Assembly: GCA_903927685.1 (NCBI GenBank)
Contig: CAIYOB010000314.1
Location: forward strand, 1 to 20,683
From: an uncultured Planctomycetaceae bacterium
GTDB lineage: Bacteria; Planctomycetota; Planctomycetia; Pirellulales; Pirellulaceae
Direction of reading: 5' to 3'
DNA length: 20,683 nucleotides
This document shows, one piece after another, positions 13,520 to 20,683 of the stretch. The notes below the pieces were generated by a model. It saw only the letters and a list, made by a program, of their open reading frames with translations. It ran no database searches and was not told the origin of the DNA. Position 1 is the first letter of the stretch. Each line of letters opens with the position of its first letter. The position numbers and the translations under genes were made by a program.

Positions 13520-14415
13520 GAAAACTGGTCTTGCGCTCGATGCGCGAGCCGCTGGCGGATGGCAGTCCGTCTCCGCCCCTGCTGGTCATGTGCGGAGCGC
13601 ACGGCGGCGTCGGCGTCACGACGCTGACCGTCCACCTGGCGGTCGCCTTGTCGGGACAGGGCTGCCGCGTGGTGCTCGTGGACGCCGACTTGTATCGGCC
13701 TGCGATCGCCTCGCTGTGCGGATTGACCGGCGAGGCGGGAATCGCCGACGTGTTGGCGGCCCGCCGCGATATCCACGAGGTTTTGCAGCCGGGGCCTGGC
13801 GGCGTCCAGGTGGTGGCCGGGGCGACCGCGCCGAGCCAGCCGGCGGATTGGGGCGAGGTCGCCCAGCAACGGCTGTTGCGGCAGCTGAAGCGATTGGGCC
13901 GGCATGCCGACTTGATCGCCCTGGATGCGGGCAGCGCCGGGCACGAAGTGCTGCGCCGCTTCTGGCGGGCGGCGGACGAAGTCGTGCTGGTTACGACGTC
14001 CGACGCGCAAGCCGTCCTGGAAGCCTACGCGATGCTCAAACGCCTGGCGGAAACCCCGTCCCCGGCCGTGCTGCGGCTGGTGGTCAACCGGACCCTCCAG
14101 TCCGGCACCGCCCGGGACGTCCACCAGCGGGTCTGCGCGGCGAGTGAACGGTTCCTGGAACGGACGCTGGGTCTGTTGGGCGGCGTTCCCGACGAGCCGG
14201 CCTGGGCGGCCGTCCGTGCGCCGGGGCTGGTCTGGGCCATGCGCGACAGCGAGTGCCCCGCGGGAGTCGCTCTGGACGCGATCGCCGCCCAGCTGATCGC
14301 CGCCAGGCACCGCGCGGTGACCGTTGCCCGTCCGTGCAGCGGACTGGTGAACGAGGCGTTCAATTCCGCCGGTTTGGCTCAACCTCAACCCCGTTTCTCG
14401 CCGATAGATATCTAG
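13495..14415 (+). CDS. flhG: FlhG/MinD-like ParA-family ATPase with altered P-loop
   Basis: Position directly after flhF and the MinD/ParA fold suggest FlhG (FleN/YlxH), the ATPase that limits flagellar number by acting on FlhF. ATG 13495 overlaps flhF by 25 bases and is preceded by AAGGT at 13485-13489. The 306 residues include the deviant Walker A region GAHGGVGVTTLTVHLAVAL (34-52), then VVLVDADLYRPAIASLCGL, a Walker B-like LIALDAG and the VVLVTTSDAQAVLEAY segment typical of the family. Both lysines of the canonical KGGxGKT are replaced, by H36 and V41. The protein may bind ATP weakly, hydrolyse it differently, or act as a pseudo-ATPase. CpaE-like relatives also lack the P-loop lysine, so loss of activity is not proven. 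No C-terminal membrane-targeting helix is obvious. Confidence 0.85.
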   Translation: MLDQATELRKLVLRSMREPLADGSPSPPLLVMCGAHGGVGVTTLTVHLAVALSGQGCRVVLVDADLYRPAIASLCGLTGEAGIADVLAARRDIHEVLQPGPGGVQVVAGATAPSQPADWGEVAQQRLLRQLKRLGRHADLIALDAGSAGHEVLRRFWRAADEVVLVTTSDAQAVLEAYAMLKRLAETPSPAVLRLVVNRTLQSGTARDVHQRVCAASERFLERTLGLLGGVPDEPAWAAVRAPGLVWAMRDSECPAGVALDAIAAQLIAARHRAVTVARPCSGLVNEAFNSAGLAQPQPRFSPIDI

Positions 14416-14462
14416 TCCGTCGCTGTCTACGCAGGGGTTAAACTGCGACACTTAAAGCGACT

Positions 14463-14492
14463 TTGACGGAGCTGTCAACAACTTTGTAGAAT
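14463..14492 (+). promoter_or_regulatory. Candidate fliA promoter with dyad over the -35 box
   Basis: TTGACG (14463-14468) and TAGAAT (14487-14492) are 18 bases apart, each a good match to sigma70 boxes. A perfect inverted repeat TTGAC-N6-GTCAA spans 14463-14478 and covers the -35 box, so a dimeric regulator could bind there. Transcription would start near 14500, leaving a leader of about 90 bases. It would allow fliA expression apart from flhA-flhF-flhG. Confidence 0.5.
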
Positions 14493-14510
14493 CTTACGAT
14501 CTGAGCCGCT

Positions 14511-14561
14511 GCTCGCGGGATGCGAGCCGACGAAGGGCTCACGCCGACGGCGTGAATCCCT
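14511..14561 (+). promoter_or_regulatory. Two strong hairpins in the fliA leader
   Basis: GCTCGC/GCGAGC forms a 6-bp stem at 14511-14527 with a five-base loop. TCACGCC/GGCGTGA forms a perfect 7-bp stem at 14539-14555 with a GAC loop, extended by AGGG (14534-14537) and CCCT (14558-14561). The second ends about 18 bases before the fliA Shine-Dalgarno site. Neither has a U-tract, so a role in translation or RNA stability is more likely than termination. They could also be a dispersed repeat. Confidence 0.45.
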
Positions 14562-14589
14562 GGCGGGCGTACGAATCATGGAGGATGGT

Positions 14590-15423
14590 ATGGCGATAGC
14601 CGTGGCGCCGGTTCGACAGTCTGGTCAATCGTCCACCCCGGTCAGGAGCGAACCTGCCCGCCAGGACATTCTGGAAGTCTGGAAAGCCTACAAGGCGGAT
14701 CCGAACAGCACTGCCCTGCGCAACCGCCTGGTCGAGGAATACCTGCCCCTGGTCAAGTACAACGGCGAACGGATCTGGGCCCGCTTGCCGGACGGCGTCG
14801 AGTTGGACGACTTGATTTCCGCCGGGGTGTTCGGCCTGATGGATGCCATCGACTCGTTCGACCTGACGCGCGGCGTCAAGTTCGAGACGTATTGCGTGCC
14901 CCGCATCCGCGGCGCCATGCTGGACGAATTGCGGACCATGGACTGGGTCCCGCGGCTGGTCCGCTCCAAGGCCAGCAAACTGCAGGAAGCCACCAAACAG
15001 CTGGAGACCAGCCTGGGCCGGCACCCGACCGAGCAGGAACTCGCCCAGCACATGAATCTGCCCTTGCCCGAGCTGGAAAAAATGATGCTCGAGGCCAGCG
15101 CCGTCAACCTGATCAGTTTGAACAAGAAGTGGTACGAAACCGACAGTTATAAGGATGTCCGCGAGATCGATATCCTGGAGGACAAGAAAGGCGAGGACCC
15201 CACCCGGCGGATCCAGAAGGCCGACCTGATGCGGCTGGTCACCAAGGGCCTGAATCGCAACGAACGGCTGATTATCATCCTGTACTACTACGAAGAGCTG
15301 ACGATGAAGGAAATCGGGGCCACGCTGGACCTGAGCGAGAGCCGCGTCAGCCAGATGCACAGCAGCATCGTCCAGCGGCTCCAATCGCAACTGGGCCGCC
15401 GCCGCCCTGAGTTCGGCACCTGA
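14590..15423 (+). CDS. fliA: Flagellar/FliA-WhiG family RNA polymerase sigma factor
   Basis: This sigma70-family protein should direct late flagellar transcription (sigma28/FliA class). ATG 14590 is preferred because a perfect GGAGG at 14580-14584 lies five bases upstream. An ATG at 14578 is in frame and would add four residues, but it overlaps that site. The 277-residue protein has region 2 from about residue 48 (LVEEYLPLVKYNGERI, LDDLISAGVFGLMDAIDSFD, FETYCVPRIRGAMLDELR), region 3 (WVPRLVRSKASKLQEA, RHPTEQELAQHM) and region 4 near 221-270 (LNRNERLIIILYYYEELTMKEIGATLDLSESRVSQMHSSI). FliA normally lacks region 1.1, as here. It follows flhG after 174 bases with its own candidate promoter. No anti-sigma FlgM is recognisable nearby. 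Confidence 0.96.
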   Translation: MAIAVAPVRQSGQSSTPVRSEPARQDILEVWKAYKADPNSTALRNRLVEEYLPLVKYNGERIWARLPDGVELDDLISAGVFGLMDAIDSFDLTRGVKFETYCVPRIRGAMLDELRTMDWVPRLVRSKASKLQEATKQLETSLGRHPTEQELAQHMNLPLPELEKMMLEASAVNLISLNKKWYETDSYKDVREIDILEDKKGEDPTRRIQKADLMRLVTKGLNRNERLIIILYYYEELTMKEIGATLDLSESRVSQMHSSIVQRLQSQLGRRRPEFGT

Positions 15424-15493
15424 GCCTGCCGCGTTAAACCCGGCTGGGGCGCGAGGCGCCCGCGATCTGGACTCTCGAACCAGGACCCATCTC

Positions 15494-16114
15494 ATGAAGC
15501 GAATGCTGCGAGTCTGCTGCGCGTTATGCCTCGCGAGCGGGACGGCGTGGGCGGCCGACTCGGCGCCGGTCTTCGAGGACCGTTTTGACGGGAAACCGGG
15601 CGCGGGCTGGAGCTGGTTGCGCGAGGACCCCGCCGCGTGGCGACTGCAGGACGAGGCCCTGGAAATCCGTGTCCAACCGGGCGTGGCTGACACCGTCAAG
15701 AACGCCCTGGTCCGCCAGGCTCCCGACCGCCGCACCGGCAAGTTTGCGATCGAAGTCACCGTCACCAACCTCGCCCCGCCGACGCAGCAGTACGAGCAGG
15801 CCGGCATCACCTGGTATCACGACGGCAAGCCGGTGTTCAAGCTGGTGCACGAACTGATCGACGGCGGTCTGTACATCATTCCCGGCCGCAAACCGCTGGC
15901 AGCCCAGACGGTTCAACTGCGTCTGATCGTCACGGCCGACAGTTGGACGGCCCAGTATCGGGCCGACGCCAAGGGCGAGTTCGAAACGGCGGGGAGCGGT
16001 CCGCTGCCCGCCCCCGGCGAGGACCAGGTCAGCATCCAATGTTACAACGGCCCGCCGGACGCCGAGCATTGGTTCCGCTTTGACGATTTCCGCATCGTCA
16101 AACTGGCCGACTAG
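15494..16114 (+). CDS. Small secreted concanavalin-like (DUF1349/GH43 C-terminal-like) protein
   Basis: A 206-residue exported protein. MKRMLRVCCALCLASGTAWA is a signal peptide with a likely cut after AWA. The rest, FEDRFDGKPGAGWSWLRED, WRLQDEALEIRVQPG, YEQAGITWYHDGKPVFKLVHEL and WFRFDDFRIVKL, reads as one jelly-roll beta-sandwich of the concanavalin type, close in pattern to DUF1349 and the C-terminal module of GH43 xylosidases. This assignment is from memory of those families. Such modules bind or accompany carbohydrate metabolism; no catalytic residues are evident. AGGA at 15482-15485 precedes the ATG by eight bases. It lies 70 bases after fliA, past a 6-bp GGGCGC/GCGCCC hairpin at 15447-15461, and need not be part of the flagellar cluster. 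Confidence 0.85.
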   Translation: MKRMLRVCCALCLASGTAWAADSAPVFEDRFDGKPGAGWSWLREDPAAWRLQDEALEIRVQPGVADTVKNALVRQAPDRRTGKFAIEVTVTNLAPPTQQYEQAGITWYHDGKPVFKLVHELIDGGLYIIPGRKPLAAQTVQLRLIVTADSWTAQYRADAKGEFETAGSGPLPAPGEDQVSIQCYNGPPDAEHWFRFDDFRIVKLAD

Positions 16115-16486
16115 CCACCGGTCGCCCCGCACCCGAAGCGGCGCACGCGTCGGCCGGCGCACGAGTCCGCCGATCCCAACGGCTGAGCCAGCGAAATACC
16201 CGCTGCGATATGCCGCGGCCCGCTCGATGTTCAGATCTTCGGCAGGCGTCCGTTTGCGACCGCGTCGCGGTGGTCCCACGCCTTCGTCCCAAGTCTGGCT
16301 CAGTGGAGCGGCCACACCGAGATTCTACCGGGTGGAGCGTGCGATACCAGATCCATGATCGCCGGTGTGTGACCGTGGTTTCTGGCACTTGCCCCAAGAA
16401 CCGTCTCGCCTGCCGTCTCGTCTTTAGCATTAGGAACGGTACCCGATCCAGATCCGTGCCCGGTTTCTTGCTGCGAGGAGACGAAC
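16115..16486. other. Non-coding stretch between two secreted-protein genes
   Basis: These 372 bases contain no supported gene. A 9-bp inverted pair, CTGAGCCAG (16183-16191) and CTGGCTCAG (16295-16303), lies 103 bases apart. I found no persuasive promoter boxes, although a promoter for the downstream gene is expected here. The last bases hold its ribosome binding site, GAGGAG at 16475-16480. Confidence 0.5.
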
Positions 16487-19400
16487 ATGCGCCGCTGCCG
16501 ACCCCAATCACTTGCCATCCTGATCCTGTTGCCCTTCGGCCTGCTAGCTGCCCCTGCCCTGGCCGCAGACGCTCCGTCCGCGGAAGACCGACAAGCGGCC
16601 CTGGAACGCGACGTCACGCAAGGGGCGTTGCGGATCGTCAAGGAGGACGCGACGGTCGTCGAATGCCCCCTGCAACGCACCGACGTCCAGGCGGAGATCG
16701 CCGGGTTCATTGCCCGGGTCAAGGTCACCCAGACGTTCCTCAATCCGACCAGTGACACGATCGAAGCCGTGTATGTCTTTCCCCTGCCCCACGAGGCGGC
16801 GGTGGACGACATGACGATGGTGATTGCCGAGCGGCGGATCGTCGGCGTGATCCAACGCCGCGAGGAAGCTCGCCGCATCTACGAGCAGGCGCTGCTGGCC
16901 GGCCAAACGGCAGCCCTGCTGGAGCAAGAGCGGCCGAACATCTTCACCCAGTCGGTGGGCAACATCGGTCCGGGGCAGGAAGTCAATATCGAGATCTCGT
17001 ACGTCGACGTACTGCGGTACGACGTGGGCAGTTACGAATTCCAGTTCCCGATGGTGGTCGGCCCGCGGTACAACCCCGGAGCGCCGCTCGCGGCTCCGCA
17101 GCCCAATCCTCCGGAGCTGCAGGGCCAGGTCTCGCCGCCGACACCCGACACGACTCGCGTGCCCGATGCCTCGCGCATCAGCCCGCCGGTGCTCAAGCCG
17201 GGCGTCCGCAACGGCCACGACATCACGCTGCGTGTCAAGCTGGACGCCGGCGTGCCGGTCCAGGATCTGGCGGTGGCCAATCACCGGGCGACGATCCAGC
17301 GGGACGGCGAGCGCCGGGCGACCGTCGCTTTGGACCCGGCCGACTCGCTGCCCAACAAGGATTTTGTGCTGCGTTACGACGTGACGGGCAAGAAGCCGGA
17401 GATGGCAGTGCTGGCGCACACGGGGCAGCATTCGCCCGACGCCCAGCGGTTGGGCGCGGGCTACTTCCTGCTGATGATTCAACCGCAGGAAGACGAGCGG
17501 CTGACGAAGAGCCCGCCGCGGGAGATCGTGTTCCTGGTCGACGTCTCCGGCTCGATGTCCGGCGAGCCGACGGCCAAGGTGATCGGGGCGATGCAGAATA
17601 TGCTCAAGCTGTGCCGGCCGATCGACACGGTCCAGGTGATCACGTTCGCCAGCCAGTCGTTCAAGCTGTTCGAGCGGCCCGTGCCCGTGACCGAGCAGAA
17701 TATCCAGCGGGCCTTGAACTTCACCGAGAGCCTGCAAGGTGGCGGCGGCACGGAGATGCTGACGGGGGTCAAGCTGGCGATCGACGAACCGCTGGACCAG
17801 GAACGCATCCGGATTGTGGTCATGCTGACCGACGGCTACATCGGCAACGAAGCCGAGATCATCGCGCACGTGGGCAAGAACTGCGGCGACCGGATCCGCT
17901 TCTGGGCGATCGGCATCGGCAGTTCGCCCAACATGTTCCTAATCGACGGCGTGGTCAAGCAAGGCGGCGGGATGGGCAAGCAGTTAGGCCTGCAAGACGA
18001 CTCGGCCGCACTCACCCAGGAGATCATGACTCGCATCCAACGTGCCCAGTTGGCTCAAATCAAGTTGGACTGGGGGCCGCACCAGGTCGTCGAGACCTTC
18101 CCGGCGAAGCTGCCCGAACTGTGGGCCGGCCGCCCGGTGATTGTGTACGGGCGGTATGCGGGCGGCACGTCCGGCCCGGTGACGATCAGCGGCAACGTCG
18201 AAGGCGAGCCCGTCCGCTGGCCGCTGCAAGTCTCGCTACCCGCCCAGGAGCCGGCGCACGACGTGCTGGCCAAAGTCTGGGCGCGGCAGAAGATCGAAAG
18301 CTTGATGCAGGCGACCTACTACGGAGGCTCGCCTGCCGTCGAGGAAGAGGTGACTTCGCTGGCCTTGGACTATCGGCTCATGAGCCAATACACAAGCTTT
18401 GTGGCGGTGGATGCCAAGCAGGCCGCGCAGATCCAGCCGGCGGCCCGTCCGCCGCGACGGATGCTGGTGCCGGTGCCGCTGCCCGAAGGGACGCGTTGGG
18501 AAGGCTTCTTCGGTGAGACATTGCAGGAGTCCGAGGGACTGGCGGACCTCGACGAGGTGTTGGACCTTAAACCGTTGCATCTGTCCGTCGCAGCGCCCGC
18601 CAAGCAGGAGCAGGCCCTGCGTCTGCAATCGTCGCGAGGTGCGATCGCCCTCGGCAAGCAGCTGGCGCCGGCAGGCGGCGCCCTCCCCGTCACCCGGTTC
18701 GGGCTGCAGCAGTCTGGCGCCGCCAACAACCGCTGGTTCCGGGCCACCGACGCCGGGGGCCGCTCGCTCGGTCGCGGCTTGGCTGCCGCGGCCCCCAGCC
18801 CAGCCCGCAGTGGTGGCGCGCTCCGGCAGAGACTCGCTGAGTTGAGCCGCGCGTCGGCTGCGCGCCCCGCCCTGGAATCCCGCGTGGACCGAGACGCATC
18901 GGGCAGCGAGTTCGGCGGCGGAATGCTCGGCTACGCAGCCCTTCCTCTCGACCTAGCCCAGGACGCGGACGCGTTGTTCAAGGCCGCCCAGGAAGCCGAG
19001 AAGGCGGGACAAGAGACTCTGCGGCGAGGCGAACTTGAGGCGGCTCGCGGGGCCTTGTTGCGGGCTTATTTCCTGGCCTCGGCCGCACTGCCCAAGCATC
19101 CCGACGCCGGACCGCTGGCCGAGCAGACGCTGGGCGAACTCGAAGCCGTCCACGCGCGGCAGGTTACCGCCTGGACCAAGGACAAACCCGAATTGGCGAA
19201 ACGGCTGGACCTCGTGCTCCGCGACCGCTCGCTTGCGGAGTCTCTGCAGACGGTCGCCACGGCGGCCGGCGTGACCATCCAGCTGCTCCCTGGCAGCGTC
19301 GACGACGTGGCGGCGTTGTCGGGCATGCAGGCACCGCGGATCACGTATCTGGATTTGCGCGGGGCGCGCGTCGCGCAAGCCCTGGATTGGATCCTGCAGC

Positions 19401-20551
19401 CGGCCAAGCTGGGCTGGCATCCCGCCGGGGACGGAATCATCGTCGGCAGCGACCGCCGCAGTGCCGGCGAATCCGCCTGGGTCTACGACGTCTCACTGGT
19501 CGCCTGGCCGGCGGGCGACGAACTCAAGGCGGTCCAAGGGCCACAGCAGGTCGAGTCAATTCAGAAAGCCGCCACCGAGTTCTTGACCGCGGTCCGCGGC
19601 GAGCTGAAGCTGGACGGAGCGACGACCGCGACCTGGTTCGCCCCTGGGCAACTGCTGGTCATCGCCAACGCAGCAACGCACGCGGCCGCTCAATCCCTGT
19701 TCGACGAACTGGCCGCCGCGCCGACGGCCGAAACGAAGCGTCTCGCGGAACTGCGCGCCGTCACGTCGCGACGCGCGGCTCAGAACCGGCCCGTCTTCGA
19801 ACAGCAAGACTCAGCTCGACAGGTGCGGCAGATGGCCGGCGCTCACCGGGAATTCGGCTGGCAGATGCTGGCGTCCGCCGCCGCGGGCCGCGTTGACCTG
19901 GAGGCCCTGACCGAACTGCAGATCGCCTGGCACAGCGGCCAGACCGAGCGGTTATTGAGCAAAGGCGGCGAAACGCTCGTCCTCCAGTCGCTGTGGACCG
20001 TCACCGAGTCGTCGCGGGCGCTGCCTGAGTGCACGGAACTCCGGGAACTGGCCGAGTTCGCAAGCCAGAAGTGCCGGCCGACGATCGAGCGGATCGTCGA
20101 GACGCTGGACAAAGAACCCGCTGGCTTGGCGAAGCTCCTGCCGATGCTGTATGGAGCATTGGCGTCGCCGGAGGACAAGGAACTGCGAGCGAAAGCCGTC
20201 GAGCTGGCGACTCGCGTCGCCAGCAGCCAGCCTTCCGCGGCCGCTTGGGCCGCGATCGCCAACGGCTTGCTGTCGAACGCCGCCCAGCTCGATCGCGGGG
20301 CCTTGGGGAAAGCGATCGGCGGCGAGAGCGGCGACATCGCCGGCGACGATGGGGTGGCCTTGGCAGCCCTGGCCGCGCGACGAGCCGGCGGCGATACGTG
20401 GCAGGCATTTCGAGTCCGGCTGCCCGAACTGCTCCGCGACCAGCCGCTGTCCGGCCACGTCGTGGTTCTGCTCAACCGCTTGGCCAACCCCGCCCTGCCG
20501 CTGGTCGCTGAGCAGCATTCCGGGGTCCAGCATTCCGGGGTCAGGTCTTGA
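16487..20551 (+). CDS. Large secreted VIT-von Willebrand A protein with STN-like module
   Basis: A 1354-residue exported protein. Residues 1-27 are a signal peptide ending LLAAPALA. A VIT domain covers about 40-180 (VKVTQTFLNPTSDTIEAVYVFPLP, NIFTQSVGNIGPGQEVNIEI). The vWA domain, about 340-530, keeps a full MIDAS: DVSGS 352-356, T422 and D449 in LTDGY, so it should bind a divalent metal and a protein ligand. The SLALDYRLMSQYTSFVAVD segment that closes VIT-vWA proteins follows near 625-645. Residues about 720-820 are low complexity (Ala/Gly/Arg/Ser), then a helical TPR-like stretch. At 905-990 there is an STN/secretin-N-like module (RSLAESLQTVATAAGVTIQL, ARVAQALDWILQP), then helical repeats. 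No C-terminal anchor is visible. GAGGAG lies six bases before ATG 16487. The last residues come from a repeat element. The partner is unknown. Confidence 0.9.
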   Translation: MRRCRPQSLAILILLPFGLLAAPALAADAPSAEDRQAALERDVTQGALRIVKEDATVVECPLQRTDVQAEIAGFIARVKVTQTFLNPTSDTIEAVYVFPLPHEAAVDDMTMVIAERRIVGVIQRREEARRIYEQALLAGQTAALLEQERPNIFTQSVGNIGPGQEVNIEISYVDVLRYDVGSYEFQFPMVVGPRYNPGAPLAAPQPNPPELQGQVSPPTPDTTRVPDASRISPPVLKPGVRNGHDITLRVKLDAGVPVQDLAVANHRATIQRDGERRATVALDPADSLPNKDFVLRYDVTGKKPEMAVLAHTGQHSPDAQRLGAGYFLLMIQPQEDERLTKSPPREIVFLVDVSGSMSGEPTAKVIGAMQNMLKLCRPIDTVQVITFASQSFKLFERPVPVTEQNIQRALNFTESLQGGGGTEMLTGVKLAIDEPLDQERIRIVVMLTDGYIGNEAEIIAHVGKNCGDRIRFWAIGIGSSPNMFLIDGVVKQGGGMGKQLGLQDDSAALTQEIMTRIQRAQLAQIKLDWGPHQVVETFPAKLPELWAGRPVIVYGRYAGGTSGPVTISGNVEGEPVRWPLQVSLPAQEPAHDVLAKVWARQKIESLMQATYYGGSPAVEEEVTSLALDYRLMSQYTSFVAVDAKQAAQIQPAARPPRRMLVPVPLPEGTRWEGFFGETLQESEGLADLDEVLDLKPLHLSVAAPAKQEQALRLQSSRGAIALGKQLAPAGGALPVTRFGLQQSGAANNRWFRATDAGGRSLGRGLAAAAPSPARSGGALRQRLAELSRASAARPALESRVDRDASGSEFGGGMLGYAALPLDLAQDADALFKAAQEAEKAGQETLRRGELEAARGALLRAYFLASAALPKHPDAGPLAEQTLGELEAVHARQVTAWTKDKPELAKRLDLVLRDRSLAESLQTVATAAGVTIQLLPGSVDDVAALSGMQAPRITYLDLRGARVAQALDWILQPAKLGWHPAGDGIIVGSDRRSAGESAWVYDVSLVAWPAGDELKAVQGPQQVESIQKAATEFLTAVRGELKLDGATTATWFAPGQLLVIANAATHAAAQSLFDELAAAPTAETKRLAELRAVTSRRAAQNRPVFEQQDSARQVRQMAGAHREFGWQMLASAAAGRVDLEALTELQIAWHSGQTERLLSKGGETLVLQSLWTVTESSRALPECTELRELAEFASQKCRPTIERIVETLDKEPAGLAKLLPMLYGALASPEDKELRAKAVELATRVASSQPSAAAWAAIANGLLSNAAQLDRGALGKAIGGESGDIAGDDGVALAALAARRAGGDTWQAFRVRLPELLRDQPLSGHVVVLLNRLANPALPLVAEQHSGVQHSGVRS

Positions 20552-20683
20552 AATTTAACTTTTGGGAACGCCTCGGCTTGATGCATCGGTACGAACCCGA
20601 ATGGGAGCCAAACTGGGTGACAGGTGCCCACAATATCCCGACGTGGGCACGGTGGCGGTGCCGCCTCGCGTCACCTCACACCA
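20513..20683. repeat. Repeat element at and beyond the 3' end of the vWA gene
   Basis: The 15-mer CAGCATTCCGGGGTC occurs twice head to tail at 20513-20527 and 20528-20542, in frame, and is followed by AGGTCTTGAAATTTAAC. From memory, the GGGGTCAGGTCTTGAAATTT string is widespread next to REP-associated (Y1/IS200-like) tyrosine transposases. The stop codon of the vWA gene (20549-20551) lies inside it. The remaining bases to the window end hold a palindromic cluster (20616-20675) and no gene. A transposase may lie just outside the window. Confidence 0.6.
20616..20675. repeat. Nested inverted repeats (three-way-junction-like)
   Basis: GGTGAC (20616-20621) pairs with GTCACC (20670-20675). Inside, GTGCCCAC (20624-20631) pairs perfectly with GTGGGCAC (20643-20650), and GGCG (20654-20657) with CGCC (20662-20665). 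Together they form an outer stem enclosing two hairpins, typical of REP-like or transposon-end structures. Confidence 0.6.

Noticed and set aside
15447..15461. GGGCGC/GCGCCC hairpin after fliA as an intrinsic terminator
   Set aside because: No U-tract follows on the plus strand, and the stem is short for GC-rich DNA. Left as a note under the neighbouring gene.
16115..16315. Minus-strand frame beginning near 16315 with a plausible-looking N-terminus
   Set aside because: It continues straight into the antisense of the secreted concanavalin-like gene, has no ribosome site I trust and shows no domain.
9702..16393. Shared 12-mer, GGCAAGTGCCAG at 9702-9713 and its inverse CTGGCACTTGCC at 16382-16393
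   Set aside because: A single 12-base match between two non-coding regions can arise by chance. No longer homology surrounds it.

Overview
The window is GC-rich and appears to come from a planctomycete, most likely a Pirellulales-type member of Planctomycetota. The evidence is a giant Ser/Thr kinase fused to a STAND-type NTPase and a sulfatase-modifying-factor-like domain, a secreted VIT/von Willebrand A protein with a secretin-like module, an L27 and Obg sequence of planctomycete flavour, and weak or absent Shine-Dalgarno sites on several genes. No tRNA, rRNA or CRISPR array was seen.

Layout. Positions 1-456 hold the 3' end of a gene for a probable beta-sandwich (concanavalin/LamG-like) protein. 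Positions 661-6972 encode a 2103-residue membrane protein: kinase, NTPase, one membrane helix, repeats, FGE-like domain. It has its own candidate sigma70-type promoter preceded by a short direct repeat. On the minus strand, converging on it, lie obgE (7077-8075), rpmA (8149-8397) and a secreted protein of unknown function (8455-9417). rpmA has its own candidate promoter and a clear intrinsic terminator that falls between rpmA and obgE. A roughly 790-bp divergent non-coding region (9418-10208) carries several inverted repeats.

A plus-strand flagellar cluster follows: flhA (10209-12275), flhF (12290-13519), an flhG/minD-like gene that overlaps flhF by 25 bases (13495-14415), and the flagellar sigma factor fliA (14590-15423). 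fliA has its own candidate promoter and a leader with two strong hairpins. Together they cover type III export (FlhA), placement of the flagellum (FlhF and its ATPase partner) and late flagellar transcription (FliA). The FlhG-like protein lacks both lysines expected in the deviant Walker A motif.

The right-hand part encodes a small secreted concanavalin-like protein (15494-16114) and a 1354-residue secreted VIT-vWA-STN-like protein (16487-20551). The last codons of that gene run into a repeat element (20513-20683) with a tandem 15-mer, a motif resembling sequences linked to REP-associated tyrosine transposases, and a strongly palindromic end.

The most notable items are the kinase/STAND/FGE-like fusion, the FlhG-like ATPase with an altered P-loop, the terminator placed just before obgE, the structured divergent intergenic region, and the repeat that forms the C-terminus of the vWA protein. 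I saw no clear multi-gene defence island.
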